A stretch of DNA of 64,000 nucleotides from contig CBDIHK010000026.1 in NCBI GenBank assembly GCA_965279005.1, forward strand, positions 248,001 through 312,000. The letters run 5' to 3'. Numbering within the stretch: position 1 is the stretch's first letter; each line of letters opens with the position of its first letter. The notes beneath the pieces are model-generated. The model had not been told where the DNA came from. It did no database searches and saw nothing but the letters and a program-made list of their open reading frames with translations. Both the position numbers and the translations under genes were made by a program. Shown one piece after another: positions 55,066 to 64,000 of the stretch. This stretch comes from Planctobacterium sp965279005 (GTDB lineage: Bacteria; Pseudomonadota; Gammaproteobacteria; Enterobacterales; Alteromonadaceae).

Positions 55066-55081
55066 AAGGGCTTAAGCCCTT
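55066..55081 (-). terminator. Palindrome with T-run in the rimP leader
   Basis: AAGGGCTTAAGCCCTT is a perfect palindrome. On the minus strand it is followed by a T-run that leads into the rimP ribosome site (TTTTTTTATTTTTTGGAG). It looks like an attenuator in front of the operon. Confidence 0.6.
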
Positions 55082-55109
55082 ACCAAATCAAATAAAACGG
55101 GATAACAAA

Positions 55110-55131
55110 AAGCCCCGGTCTAGCGGGGCTT
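55110..55131 (-). terminator. Terminator after the initiator tRNA gene
   Basis: AGCCCC and GGGGCT pair around an eight-base loop and are followed by TTTTTG on the minus strand. It lies 64 bases beyond the tRNA 3' end. Confidence 0.72.
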
Positions 55132-55194
55132 ATTATCATGGACCCAAGTCCTTATATTCTATTGAAGATTGTCCATTAAGCCAAGCTTCAAATT

Positions 55195-55271
<77 letters not shown>

Positions 55272-55497
55272 CCTGAACTGGTTGTTTAAGCAAGGTTTGT
55301 GCCCCTGCTCAAAACGTGGTGCGTATTATACATAGCAAAGTGCTATACGCAACCTCAAATATGAAATTTTTATGATAATCCCTAACAAACGCCTAGATGC
55401 TGTACAAAATGCTCACATTTTCAGCAAACATCTTGTTTTTTAACGTTTTTATTACATTTAATTGTAGCGGCTAGCGATGCTAATAACTGCAGCTGCG

Positions 55498-55836
55498 TTA
55501 AACTGCATCCTCGTTCTCTTCACTGGTGCGTATGCGTATCGCGCGCTCAACATCGTATACAAAAATTTTACCATCGCCAATTTTACCTGTGCGGGCGCTA
55601 TCTAAAATGACTTCAACCGCCCTATCAGCCATATCGTCAGTGACGACCAAATCAATTTTTACTTTTGGCATAAAATCCACGTTGTATTCAGCGCCGCGGT
55701 ACAATTCGCTATGGCCTTTTTGCCGTCCATAGCCTTTGACTTCAGTAACTGTCAAGCCTTCAACCCCCGCCTCGGCCAATGCCTCACGTACATCGTCCAA
55801 CTTAAACGGTTTAATAATAGTTTCGATTTTTTTCAT
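55498..55836 (-). CDS. glnB: Nitrogen regulatory protein P-II (GlnB type)
   Basis: 112 residues. The sequence follows GlnB: MKKIETIIKPFKLDDVREAL, VTEVKGYGRQKGHSELYRGA, T-loop Tyr51 in RGAEYNVDF (uridylylation site), KIGDGKIFVYDVERAIRIRT. The C-terminal EENEDAV resembles E. coli GlnB (EEDDAAI). No amtB neighbour, which also favours GlnB over GlnK. It senses 2-oxoglutarate and ATP/ADP and controls glutamine synthetase. Divergent from the fimT-like gene. Confidence 0.94.
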   Translation of the reverse strand: MKKIETIIKPFKLDDVREALAEAGVEGLTVTEVKGYGRQKGHSELYRGAEYNVDFMPKVKIDLVVTDDMADRAVEVILDSARTGKIGDGKIFVYDVERAIRIRTSEENEDAV

Positions 55837-56012
55837 GTCCTTTATCCTCCAGCGCCAAAAAGCTGTTAACTGGCTCTCACCAGCAGATTCATTGCTGGCA
55901 ATGTATCGCCATCAATAGTTTTATATGAACAAGGATAACCAGTTATCCCCTGTATGGCCTCCATTATGGTGTGTGATGGCTATAATATAAAGGTAGACGA
56001 AAGGTATTTGTG

Positions 56013-56570
56013 ATGGTTCATAGGCTGAACAGACAATCGGGATTTAGTTTGACCGAGATCATGATCGGTTTGGCGATCATTGGGATCCTGATCACCTCAG
56101 TGGGCCCCCAAGTAAGGGAAATCTTGATCCGCAACCGCATTATTGGCCAGATCAACGAACTGAGCGCCGTGGTGCAGTTCGCCCGCCACACTGCCATCAA
56201 CGAGCAAATAACCACAATCCTTTGCCCTACCACTAACTTCAGCAGTTGCACCTTGGATTGGAACGACCCCAAAATGGTATTTATTGATTTAGATGGTAAT
56301 GGCCAGAGGGGCAGCGATGAAGAATTATTGGTGGGCGCAGGCAATATAGTAGACACCAATTCCCTAACTGGTCCTGCCGGTACTATCAGTTTCCAAGCAA
56401 ATGGTGCGGTAGCATCCCCTGCGACCTTGCTACTATGCCATGAAGATAACGAAGCTAAATTCGCGCGGGCACTGACAATAAGTTTGCAAGGCAGGGTAAA
56501 GCTAAGCCAGGATACCGACAACGACGGCATCCACGAAACCAATGCCGGTGCCGCCCTTTCCTGCACTTAA
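56013..56570 (+). CDS. fimT: FimT/GspH-type minor pseudopilin
   Basis: 185 residues from the ATG at 56013 (AAAGG upstream; GTG just before is possible). Type IV pilin leader: basic VHRLNRQSGFSLTEIMIGLA with cleavage after Gly of QSG-FSLTE and Glu+5. The C-terminal half has a Ca-like DTDNDGIHETNAG stretch and Cys pairs (CPTTNFSSC, LLCH, LSCT). FimT/FimU proteins prime pilus assembly and, in some species, bind DNA for uptake. It is separated from the pil operon by the NrtS-like gene and is on the other strand. Confidence 0.87.
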   Translation: MVHRLNRQSGFSLTEIMIGLAIIGILITSVGPQVREILIRNRIIGQINELSAVVQFARHTAINEQITTILCPTTNFSSCTLDWNDPKMVFIDLDGNGQRGSDEELLVGAGNIVDTNSLTGPAGTISFQANGAVASPATLLLCHEDNEAKFARALTISLQGRVKLSQDTDNDGIHETNAGAALSCT

Positions 56571-56588
56571 AAATCCCACTATGCCAGA

Positions 56589-56831
56589 TCAGTGAGGGTA
56601 TGATTGCCCGGCACAGCTCATCGCCCCTTTAGCCCCGGCATAGGTAGCAACACAAAAAGGTACCAGATAAGTTAAAAACAGTTTCAACCATTCGATATCA
56701 GCTGCGCCAAACAGGGCTTGCCATTGGTTAATGAGGTTTAGGATAGTGCCCACGATAAATGCGGTTTTTAGTGAAACCCTAACCTGCCTTTTTGAAAAAG
56801 CGTGTTGGATGAAGGTGTCAATGCTGCTCAA
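56589..56831 (-). CDS. NrtS-like small membrane protein
   Basis: 80 residues with two hydrophobic segments. The pattern VRVSLKTAFIVGTILNLINQ followed by WLKLFLTYLVPFCVATYAGA resembles NrtS, a small nitrate/nitrite transporter described in cyanobacteria and present in many bacteria. No other nitrogen gene is adjacent except glnB about 800 bases away. It is convergent with fimT. The C terminus (SCAGQSYPH) is unusual. Confidence 0.65.
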   Translation of the reverse strand: MSSIDTFIQHAFSKRQVRVSLKTAFIVGTILNLINQWQALFGAADIEWLKLFLTYLVPFCVATYAGAKGAMSCAGQSYPH

Positions 56832-56909
56832 AAGTTCGCCTCAAACTGTAAAACTAATCACCTAGACAGTGTGTTACGCGAAAACATTGCAAAGTATTTC
56901 GATAAGTTT

Positions 56910-56929
56910 ATACCGATTCCATTATGTAT
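56910..56929 (+). repeat. Partial copy of the dispersed repeat
   Basis: ATACCGATTCCATTATGTAT matches the first 20 positions of the dispersed 32-bp repeat consensus with one change; the remainder has diverged. It lies about 20 bases beyond the pilE stop. Confidence 0.5.
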
Positions 56930-56949
56930 GAAGAAGGCTACGCAGTTGT

Positions 56950-57435
56950 TCAACACTGCCAACAAAATTCATTAGCGCCGACAGAACCATTGTTGTTCTG
57001 ATCCCAGGCTTTTCGGCCATCACTGTAATAGAACAGCTTGCCGTCGCCCTCCTGGATAGTGCCCGCCACAGGAGTGGCTGAAATGACATAGCTAGTGCCA
57101 TTGGTAGACACCGAATCAATGGCCAAGTTATATTTCTTTTTGGCTTCAGGTTCTGAGGACGGCGAATAGGTGTTGAATATACCAGGGGCACCGGTATTGC
57201 CGCCACCGCTTGCCGCGCCATTGTAGGTAAAGTTGGCAGCCCTATGGCGTTCCATTGCGGCGGCCAGCGCCATTAAATCTGCTTGTCCGGCACCGCGTGC
57301 ACCGGTTGCCATGAAGCCGGTATAAACGGGATAGGCCACAGCCGAGAGGATGCCCACGATGGCCAAGGTTATCATTAGCTCGGTTAAGCTCAGGCCAAGG
57401 CCCTTTTTGAGGTTTGCTGTGGCACGCATAAGCAT
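56950..57435 (-). CDS. pilE: PilE-like type IV minor pilin
   Basis: 161 residues from ATG 57435, which shares its A with the pilY1 stop (TAATG), so translation is coupled. Leader and N-terminal helix: KKGLGLSLTELMITLAIVGI with cleavage before the Leu of GLG-LSLTE and Glu+5. The C-terminal half is Gly/Asn-rich and ends FCWQC, a probable disulfide. In Pseudomonas and relatives PilE is a minor pilin made with PilV, W, X and Y1 as the pilus tip complex. The gene is last of the operon. Confidence 0.9.
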   Translation of the reverse strand: MLMRATANLKKGLGLSLTELMITLAIVGILSAVAYPVYTGFMATGARGAGQADLMALAAAMERHRAANFTYNGAASGGGNTGAPGIFNTYSPSSEPEAKKKYNLAIDSVSTNGTSYVISATPVAGTIQEGDGKLFYYSDGRKAWDQNNNGSVGANEFCWQC

Positions 57436-60400
57436 TAATCTCTTTCTGTTTCTGTTTTCCAACTACTTCGCTGCAAGCGTTCAAAATCGCCATAGAGGTT
57501 TTCTGCCAAACAGGCAAAAGCCGACTCACATTGATCGCCATCTTTGACAATCTCTGTACACTCGGTTCCCAAACAAACCACCGGTTTCACAATATCTTCG
57601 ATCAAGATTTTGGTATCCGGTGCAATTCCAGTTTGTTTTAAATCGGCATGGCGGTCTTCGTGTTCAAGGATGCCGTCATTGTCTAGATCCGTTACCGCAT
57701 TGCCGTTCACCAAATCCACCAAATACGCCCTGCTGGTGCCGGTTGGTGGCGCACAGGCGCTATTACTGGCTGTAGCGGGCAAATAGGTGGTGAATAATAA
57801 ACGGTAGTTCAAGATCAATGGCGATGCCAATACCTTTTCACCGCCGGTGCCCATCTCAATAAACCAACCGTTTTTGTCGGCGAAAGCTGCCGCTTCGATT
57901 TCCCGCTGATCTTCATCAGGCGTTGTCAACAAATGGGCTGTGGCATTGTATAAGTCGGTTTCGAGATAAGGTGTCGTCGGCAATGTAAAGTTGCCATCCT
58001 CGCCAATATTGAACACCCCTGTATCCTTGATCATATAAAAATTGTCTTGGATAACGGCATCCAGCGGGTGTGCCCTAAATCCACTGCCCACTGCAACAGC
58101 GTAATAATGTTCTTCAGCCAAACTGATTTCGGCAACGTCGGCACCGTAATAAAAGCGCCGGTTCTCAGGTTCGGTATCGCCGCCCAATGTCGCCAACAGG
58201 CCACCGGTGATAAGGTCGACCCCAGATTCGCCGTTGTGCACATCTAACCGGAATATCTGCCCCCCCATATCAACCACGTAAATATGATCGGTGAGGCCAT
58301 CGGTATCCCTGTCCACTGCCGAGACCCGGGCAGGGATACTGTATTGCATGTCACTCAGTTCAAGGGTTGCTGAGGTTTTGCTAGCGCTCCACAGCAAAGC
58401 CCCGGTATCCGCATCCACGATAAAGACCGAATTACCGACCGTATCGGCAGAACGGGTTGTTTTAGCGTCTTGGTCTTCGTCGTAACCACCGCCAAATATC
58501 AACACATCGCGGGTAGATGCGCCAATTTTTATCTTGGTGACCGTAGGCCGTGACCAGGTTTGCCCTAGGTTGGCAAAGTCCCCGCTACCACCATCTATGG
58601 TAAACAGCAGAGTCGGGGCTGTCTTATTGGTGACATCAAACGCATAGTAGTTATTACCGCCACGGCGCATGCCCACATATAGAATTTTTGAAGACGCGGT
58701 TTCCCGCAACACCATATGGCCATCCAAACCATAGATATGGTTGTAGCTCGACGCGTCCTGGTATAGGTCATTCAGGTTAGCCAATAACTCCTTGGGGATG
58801 ATGGCAAAGTTTTCAGAACCTGTGTCGGGATCAAAGGAATGCAGGAACCCGTGGTTAGTCGCCACAAACACAGCGCTGCTGGTTGCCGAATAGTTGACGA
58901 TTACCGGCTGGGAATGGATAGGGTCGCCTAGCTGGGTTCTTGCGTCGGTAAAGGAACCATCACCGTCGTCATCTTTAATATCAACGCCCCTTGCCCACTG
59001 CAACACTGCTTCTCGCAGGGCTGTAGGATCGCTAGCACTATCAACCGCCAAGTTGGTGGTGGTGATATTGCTGTTGTCTTCGTGCAACCGGTTGCCACTG
59101 GAGATAATGGTGCCAGCACCCTCAAAATAATAAACATTGCGCACGACATCCATGTTAGCGGCAGCGCCTCCTTCCCGGACATCATTACCATCAGCCAGGG
59201 TAGACCAGAAACTCTGCGAGTTTTCATCAAAGAAGCCGGTGGAGCTATCCACTGCAGGTAAACCGTTGCGATCTTTGATCACATCGCTATCCAGTTTATA
59301 TTTTTTTAAGTTGCCGGGCCACAAGGTGCCTTCAGCAGGTTTAAACAGGGCAAAGTACAGCTCGTCTTTATGGGTTAAGCGGTTTAACTGGTTGACAGCC
59401 ACACCGGGGGAGACAAAGGTAGCGTTTACATCTTTTACAGACTTAATGATGGATTGGAATGCTTCGACTAAATCATCACTATTGTCTGCGGTATAAAAAC
59501 CGCCACCGCTTTGCAATGCCAGTTGGTTAAGGAAATTGTTGGCGGTACTGTTGGCGGCAAAACCAATAGTGTGGGTGGTAACCTTGGCGCCAATGGCGGA
59601 TTCCGAGGATTTGCTGATGTTTTTGACCAAGTCCAAACCACATTTTTCACCACCGCTGCCGGTACAGTTAGTGCTCAATAACGTCTGTATTTCATCAACA
59701 CTGTGGTTGTTATTGGCTTGGCCATCCGACAGCAACACAATATGGTTGTTGGTTTGGCACTGCAAATCATTGACTGGCGAGATATAGGTGGCGCCGGTGG
59801 GGATATATTCATTGATACAGTCAGAGTCATTCAGGTTGTCTTCAGTACAACCGCTAGGCCTGACAGCATCTGAGCCTGCGTAGGACAAACGGTGGCTCAC
59901 GCGGGTATTACGCCGTACCGTACTGCTCACCGACGAAGTACCCCGCGCTAGCCCATATTGCATGTCCAGGCCACCATAGTACAACGACGCTTCATAGAGG
60001 GTATCAACAATGGGGGTATAGCCACTGGCAGTTAACTCATCGACTTTATTCAGCAGGTGGGAACGCACGGTAGCAGCGGATCCAGGGGTCGCATCGCCTT
60101 CAAACTCAACAACTAACCTAGGTGCGCCCGAAGGCTTACCCCGATAAGTATAAGCCCCGCGGTTGCCGGTAATATTAGAAAAAATCAACATCATGTCGTT
60201 GCCGGTCACCCAATCGCCACGGTTGACAATGCTTTGCACCACCGAGGTAATCGCTGGCGACTGGTAAGTTTGGTTCTTAGTCCAACTAGGAATATTGCTC
60301 CAGGTAACCCCTGCGGTTTTCGCTTTGTCGCGCAATAAATATCTTGGATAGCTAGAAAAATCTGACGGATCCGGTTCGTTGGCAGCACTGATAGTGAATC

Positions 60401-61500
60401 CAGAACCACTGGTGCTGCGGCTGCGGTAGGCGGTGAATTCTAAATAGGCGTTGCTAATAGTTGCGTTCTGGGGGATGGCTACATTGGTAAAACGCACCGC
60501 TATGTAGGTATTAGAAGAAGGCTTGAACGATAACTCGCTGCCGGTTGATTGGTAACCATTGGATCTTTCTTCGGCATTATTGCTTTGGGACTCTACCTGG
60601 TAGGTGTGGGTGCCACGTACGCAACCAGTTGCGCTGTTATGGTCGTATTCAATGATTAATTGCGCGCCATTGCCATCGCCCTGATCTGCTGCGACTAGCT
60701 TCCTGTTGCTGCCTGCATCGGCACTGCTGGATTCCAAGATTAAGTTCAGATCGTTGCCGCCGCACCAGCCAGCTTGATCCACGATTTCCTGTATCACAGG
60801 CGTGAAGTCAACTGAGGTAACTTGTTCACCGGACAATGGGAATTCATTGGCCGTGTTCCAGTTGACCCGAGCGGTGGTTCGGGTGCGTCCAGACAAGTCG
60901 TTGCTGCCGGTATTGAAGGCCGTGGAGTCATCCACAAGCTCACCCGCAATTTCAATATCAGTTGCTGGTATATTGCTTAGAGTGGACACCATTTTTAGCT
61001 TGGCGCTAGTGATGGTGGCTCCCTGGGGGATTTGTATTTCTTGGAAGCGCAAACCGGCATAGACAGTCGCGGTGCCTACAGATAGTTTAACGTCATTACC
61101 AGTCGTGTCAGTCCAGCCAGAAAACTCATAGGCGTCATTTTCACCACCAGAAACCGAATAAATAAGCTCTGGCTCCACCAAGTCATCAATGTTGCGAACC
61201 GGATATAGCACAGGACCGCCCCAATCAGAAAAGCGCATCAACCCTGCATTGATGTTGGTGGCTGACGACAATGCTGCTTTTAGGGCGTTTTGTACCCCGC
61301 AACATCCGGGTTTCAGAACCACCGTCCTTGTTGGTCATGCTGCCGGAGGTATCCATAATAAACAGCACATTGGGGTTATAGGTGACTTGGTTGTCGGCCA
61401 CACCGAGGTAAATTTCCAAATCGTCGGCAAAACTGGCAACCGCAATACACATGGTTAGCAAGAAGGAAACGATGGAATGGAGCAACTTAGAACGAGTCAT
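57435..61500 (-). pseudogene. pilY1: PilY1 pilus-tip protein with a frameshift after the VWA start
   Basis: The first frame (ATG 61500) has a signal peptide (LLHSIVSFLLTMCIAVASFA), then VLFIMDTSGSMTNKDGGSE with the VWA/MIDAS D-T-S-G-S. The frame breaks at the C4 run 61295-61298; if one base is removed the frame reads TRMLRVQNALKAALSSATNI and continues 1290 codons to TAA 57437. The large second frame contains the rest of the VWA domain (IVLLSDGQANNNHS, HTIGFAANS), and a PilY1 beta-propeller with DRDTDGLTD calcium loop, ending KTETERD. About 1355 residues in total. It is either a real frameshift (inactive or phase-off state) or an assembly error. Gene order is the normal one for the pil operon. 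Confidence 0.85.
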
Positions 61501-61511
61501 ACTTCAACCCT

Positions 61512-62087
61512 CTATTGAGATGCCGGGGCGAATGTAGTTGCGGTCAAGGTATTGGCAACGGCATAACTGCTATTCTCCAATTGGCCACAGCCCCGGATGA
61601 TAAATACATGGCAATTAATATTGCTGCCACCGACGACATTGCTGGATCCCCTGCAGGCTTGCTCCCTGATAAATGCGGTACGTGACCAACTGCTGACCTC
61701 TGGCACTGTGTTGTAGGCGCCACTGGAGGTTTGGTTAACGCCGGGCGATAAACCCGCTTCGGTAATCGTTCGGTTAATCCAATTGACATCGTCATAACAA
61801 CTCAGATTTTGTGCTGCGAGGTTAATGGCATTACCTTGCCGGGCCGCCGACAAGGGATCCATCAAGCCCGGATTGCCCAGCAATACTGTGTCCTCGGATT
61901 CATAGGCCACCCCTGCGATTGCCGCTTCTGCGGCGTCAAAGGCAAGCGATTGGGATTCCAGGCTTGAGGCCATTTTACTTTGCATTAGGCTACTAGTGAC
62001 CGAGGTGGTACCCAAAATAGTCAGCGTCATTAACACCAGCAAAGCCAGCACCATAACCATACCTGTTTGCTTCGCGAAACCCATCAT
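61512..62087 (-). CDS. pilX: PilX minor pilin
   Basis: 191 residues. The N terminus, FAKQTGMVMVLALLVLMTLT, is the PilX type (MVMVLALL after QTG) with prepilin-like cleavage after Gly. It is followed by SLMQSKMASSLESQSLAFDA, AAEAAI, the PilX_N pattern. Several Cys and Ser/Asn-rich segments follow. Start overlaps pilW stop by four bases. It acts in the pilus-tip priming complex. Confidence 0.88.
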   Translation of the reverse strand: MMGFAKQTGMVMVLALLVLMTLTILGTTSVTSSLMQSKMASSLESQSLAFDAAEAAIAGVAYESEDTVLLGNPGLMDPLSAARQGNAINLAAQNLSCYDDVNWINRTITEAGLSPGVNQTSSGAYNTVPEVSSWSRTAFIREQACRGSSNVVGGSNINCHVFIIRGCGQLENSSYAVANTLTATTFAPASQ

Positions 62088-62956
62088 GCGCGCTGCCTCC
62101 GCGCGTAATTTTTCATATTGCGTAAAGTAATGGTGGTTTCAAACATCTTGTATAGGCCATTGCCGCTGGGGGTTAAACTAGGTTCGTTCAGTAGCTTAAA
62201 GGTGGGTGTTGGGTCAATATAGGTTTGGCCATCGCCCTCCACTAGCACCGCAATCCGGATGGCTACAACGTGGGCGCCATTAGCCCGCTGCTGTGCCAAG
62301 GCATCCGCGGTAACATAGGTAGTGGGTGTCCCGGAAAAATTGCCAGTACTAGCAGTGGCACTAATGCCATATAACACCTGGAAGCTAAGCACATTATCTA
62401 AAATCGGCATAGCGGCATCATTGTTATTACCTACTGCAATCCGCTGGCCGCGCAACACCCTGCCATCAAAGCCGCGGCATTTCAGCACCCCAGACTCTAC
62501 AAAGTATTCATTTACCACATAAAACTCTTCATTTGCCGCGTAGCCTAGCTTGTAACCACGGCAGTCCCTAAGCCCTTGCATGCCAACCACCAATACATCG
62601 TCAGCGCCATTCGCCCCCTGGGTAGAACCCAAGGTAAGGTTCTGGCTGAAATCACCGGCCAATATAACAGGGCGGTTTTGTACAAAGGCCGCCTCATCCA
62701 CAATATCTACCGACGTATCCAAATTGGGATCCAAAGCATCATACCGGCCAGCAGTTAGCAGATCCGAGCGCATTCTGCTGACAATGAAACGTCCGCTTTC
62801 CTGGGCTGATGCCAATGACCGGTTTAACCTATCGGTAACCTGGTTGCTCGACATTACCTGCACAATACCGGCTGAAATAAACACGCCCATGGCCAGGGTG
62901 ATCATGATCTCGGTGATAGAAAACCCCGACTGGCGGGCAAGTGCTGCGCTTATCAT
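62084..62956 (-). CDS. pilW: PilW minor pilin
   Basis: 290 residues. Prepilin leader RQSGFSITEIMITLAMGVFI with cleavage before Phe and Glu+5. The long C-terminal part contains the PilW pattern (SAQESGRFIVSRMRSDLLTA, GRYDALDPN, LSFQVLYGIS). It overlaps pilV and pilX by four bases each (ATGA), so pilV, W and X are translated as a unit. Tip-complex subunit. Confidence 0.9.
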   Translation of the reverse strand: MISAALARQSGFSITEIMITLAMGVFISAGIVQVMSSNQVTDRLNRSLASAQESGRFIVSRMRSDLLTAGRYDALDPNLDTSVDIVDEAAFVQNRPVILAGDFSQNLTLGSTQGANGADDVLVVGMQGLRDCRGYKLGYAANEEFYVVNEYFVESGVLKCRGFDGRVLRGQRIAVGNNNDAAMPILDNVLSFQVLYGISATASTGNFSGTPTTYVTADALAQQRANGAHVVAIRIAVLVEGDGQTYIDPTPTFKLLNEPSLTPSGNGLYKMFETTITLRNMKNYARRQRA

Positions 62957-63576
62957 AGGGTGACATCCAAAATAACGCAGTCGTGGGGATCGCTAACCCC
63001 TTCATTGCACTCAGCATTGAGTACCCCTGAAATATTTTGCCATTGCTGGATCGGCCACCTAAGTACAATGGAATGGCGGGATCCCGCACTGCAAGTATCG
63101 CCATCAAGTTCATTGTTATCAGTGCAATTGAGTTCTAGGGACACATTGGGGTTGTTGGCTGCTAGGGCGCAACTGACTTCGTAGGCATCAAACACCGCAA
63201 ATTCGGCCGCACTGCAAGCATTGTTATTGCAGTCAGTGATGGTGGCAGGAACACTCAGGCAATAACAGGCGAAGTCTGTCGAGCCCAGTGTGCAGCTGAG
63301 GTTTTCAAAGTTATAAATATCATCATCAAAATAGGTATTGGATACTACCAAGCCGTTTCCGGTGGTAGACATAACACTATTGGCGCGAAGCCTCTCACTA
63401 AACTGCTGCGCAATTAACACCGCCTGTGACCGGTTCATTGCTTCTGAATTGGTGAAAGTACCAATAAACTGCAAAGATGCGACGCCTAAAATACCGACAC
63501 TTAAGATGAACAAGGTGACCAAAATTTCCACCATGCCTACACCTTTTGCCAATTTTATAGGTACTACCGGTTGCAT
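62953..63576 (-). CDS. pilV: PilV minor pilin
   Basis: 207 residues. Leader KLAKGVGMVEILVTLFILSV with cleavage after Gly and Glu+5 (GMVEI), as in PilV. Then GILGVASLQFIGTFTNSEAM and RSQAVLIAQQFSERLRANS, the PilV family pattern. C-terminal domain is rich in Cys (CTLGSTDFACYC, DCNNNAC). First gene of the operon; promoter in the 260 bases before it. Confidence 0.9.
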   Translation of the reverse strand: MQPVVPIKLAKGVGMVEILVTLFILSVGILGVASLQFIGTFTNSEAMNRSQAVLIAQQFSERLRANSVMSTTGNGLVVSNTYFDDDIYNFENLSCTLGSTDFACYCLSVPATITDCNNNACSAAEFAVFDAYEVSCALAANNPNVSLELNCTDNNELDGDTCSAGSRHSIVLRWPIQQWQNISGVLNAECNEGVSDPHDCVILDVTL

Positions 63577-63785
63577 AATACTCGCCTATTGATCTCTCTT
63601 TCAGTCTGCAAAATGTTGAATCTTCCTATCCCCGGTAAACGCGTGGGACAGTGTTTCGCTCAAAATAACTAGAACATATTGCTAAAGTTTAGACTAGAAA
63701 CTTAATAAGAATATGTGATTTGGTTATCACAAATTAGGTAAGCGTATGTGCAACCGGCTAACAAATCATGCGGTAGAAACAACAA

Positions 63786-63802
63786 CGCCCCTGGCAGGGG
63801 CG
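63786..63802 (-). terminator. Terminator of ispH
   Basis: CGCCCC, loop TGGCA, GGGGCG; on the minus strand followed by TTGTTGTTT. It lies 34 bases after the ispH stop. Confidence 0.72.
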
Positions 63803-63835
63803 CTATTAAATAAAGACTTAGTGCTTAGGAGGCTA

Positions 63836-64000
63836 CTAGCTAACTTGCCTAACCCGCAACTCTTTGGGCACGGCAAACTCAATGTTTTCTTGCCGGCCCG
63901 GCGTTTCCACGACAGTGGCGGCGCCCAGCGATTTCAGTTTTTCAATAACACCTTGCACTAATACTTCAGGCGCAGAGGCACCGGCGGTCACCCCAACATT
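63836..64000 (-). CDS. ispH: IspH (LytB), 3' end only
   Basis: 54 residues to TAG 63838-63836, cut by the window. NVGVTAGASAPEVLVQGVIE and the end NIEFAVPKELRVRQVS match the IspH C terminus, including the conserved TAGAS(A)P that holds the substrate phosphate and the VPKELR end. IspH is the 4Fe-4S reductase of the last MEP isoprenoid step. The pil operon downstream on the same strand is common next to ispH in gammaproteobacteria. Confidence 0.95.
   Translation of the reverse strand, partial: NVGVTAGASAPEVLVQGVIEKLKSLGAATVVETPGRQENIEFAVPKELRVRQVS

Noticed and set aside
56018..56566. 182-codon minus-strand frame opposite fimT
   Set aside because: The plus strand has a full prepilin leader and family pattern; the minus frame has none.

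Overview
The window looks like chromosome from a marine-type gammaproteobacterium. The evidence is the gene order tRNA-fMet, rimP, nusA, infB, rbfA, truB, rpsO; a stand-alone glnB; a type IV pilus minor-pilin operon (pilV-W-X-Y1-E) beside ispH; and the divergent pair hdfR/maoP, which is typical of the Dam-methylating gammaproteobacteria (Enterobacterales, Vibrionales, Alteromonadales). The many large hybrid kinases, serine hydrolases and membrane sensors suggest an Alteromonadales-like genome, but the genus cannot be fixed by eye.

Layout. (1) 1-9.1 kb: a cut-off cyclic-nucleotide-binding protein, small unknown proteins, a periplasmic metallo-beta-lactamase-fold hydrolase, a secreted protein with two serine-hydrolase domains, and, divergently, a decayed winged-helix/beta-propeller regulator. 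(2) 9.4-11.5 kb: a CPBP membrane protease and an intact ISAs1-family insertion sequence with a 10-bp target duplication. (3) 11.9-19.3 kb: an AT-richer accessory island with a secreted Cys protein, a helical-bundle protein with a degenerate second copy of its 3' end, two related family-2 glycosyltransferases, and a run of DUF2589 and DUF2589-like genes around a zinc-ribbon gene. (4) 19.5-35.5 kb: a TetR gene with a clear double operator, a PotD-like binding protein coupled to a hybrid kinase, a desaturase-reductase-ferredoxin fusion with an AraC regulator, a FecR-domain protein, a pair of secreted NlpC-like proteins of which one has lost its catalytic Cys, and a formylglutamate-amidohydrolase/DUF1704 fusion with an ATP-grasp partner. 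(5) 34.6-48.6 kb: hdfR/maoP, a frameshifted aldo/keto reductase, a LHPP-like phosphatase, an HNH gene split by a 264-bp inverted-repeat element, and a signalling cluster in which a canonical 1871-residue hybrid kinase sits beside two proteins with degenerate kinase or receiver sites. (6) 48.6-64 kb: the translation/transcription operon, glnB and the pilus operon, ending inside ispH.

Dispersed repeat. A 32-bp sequence starting ATACCGATTCCATTAAG is the terminal inverted repeat of the element in the HNH gene. It recurs singly at three other places, and as a shorter piece at a fourth, each time just downstream of a gene.

Frameshifts. Broken frames occur in the regulator, the aldo/keto reductase and pilY1. 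Neighbouring very long genes (5.6 kb kinase, infB, nusA) are intact, so a generally poor assembly is unlikely, but the single-base cases in short homopolymers should be confirmed on reads.
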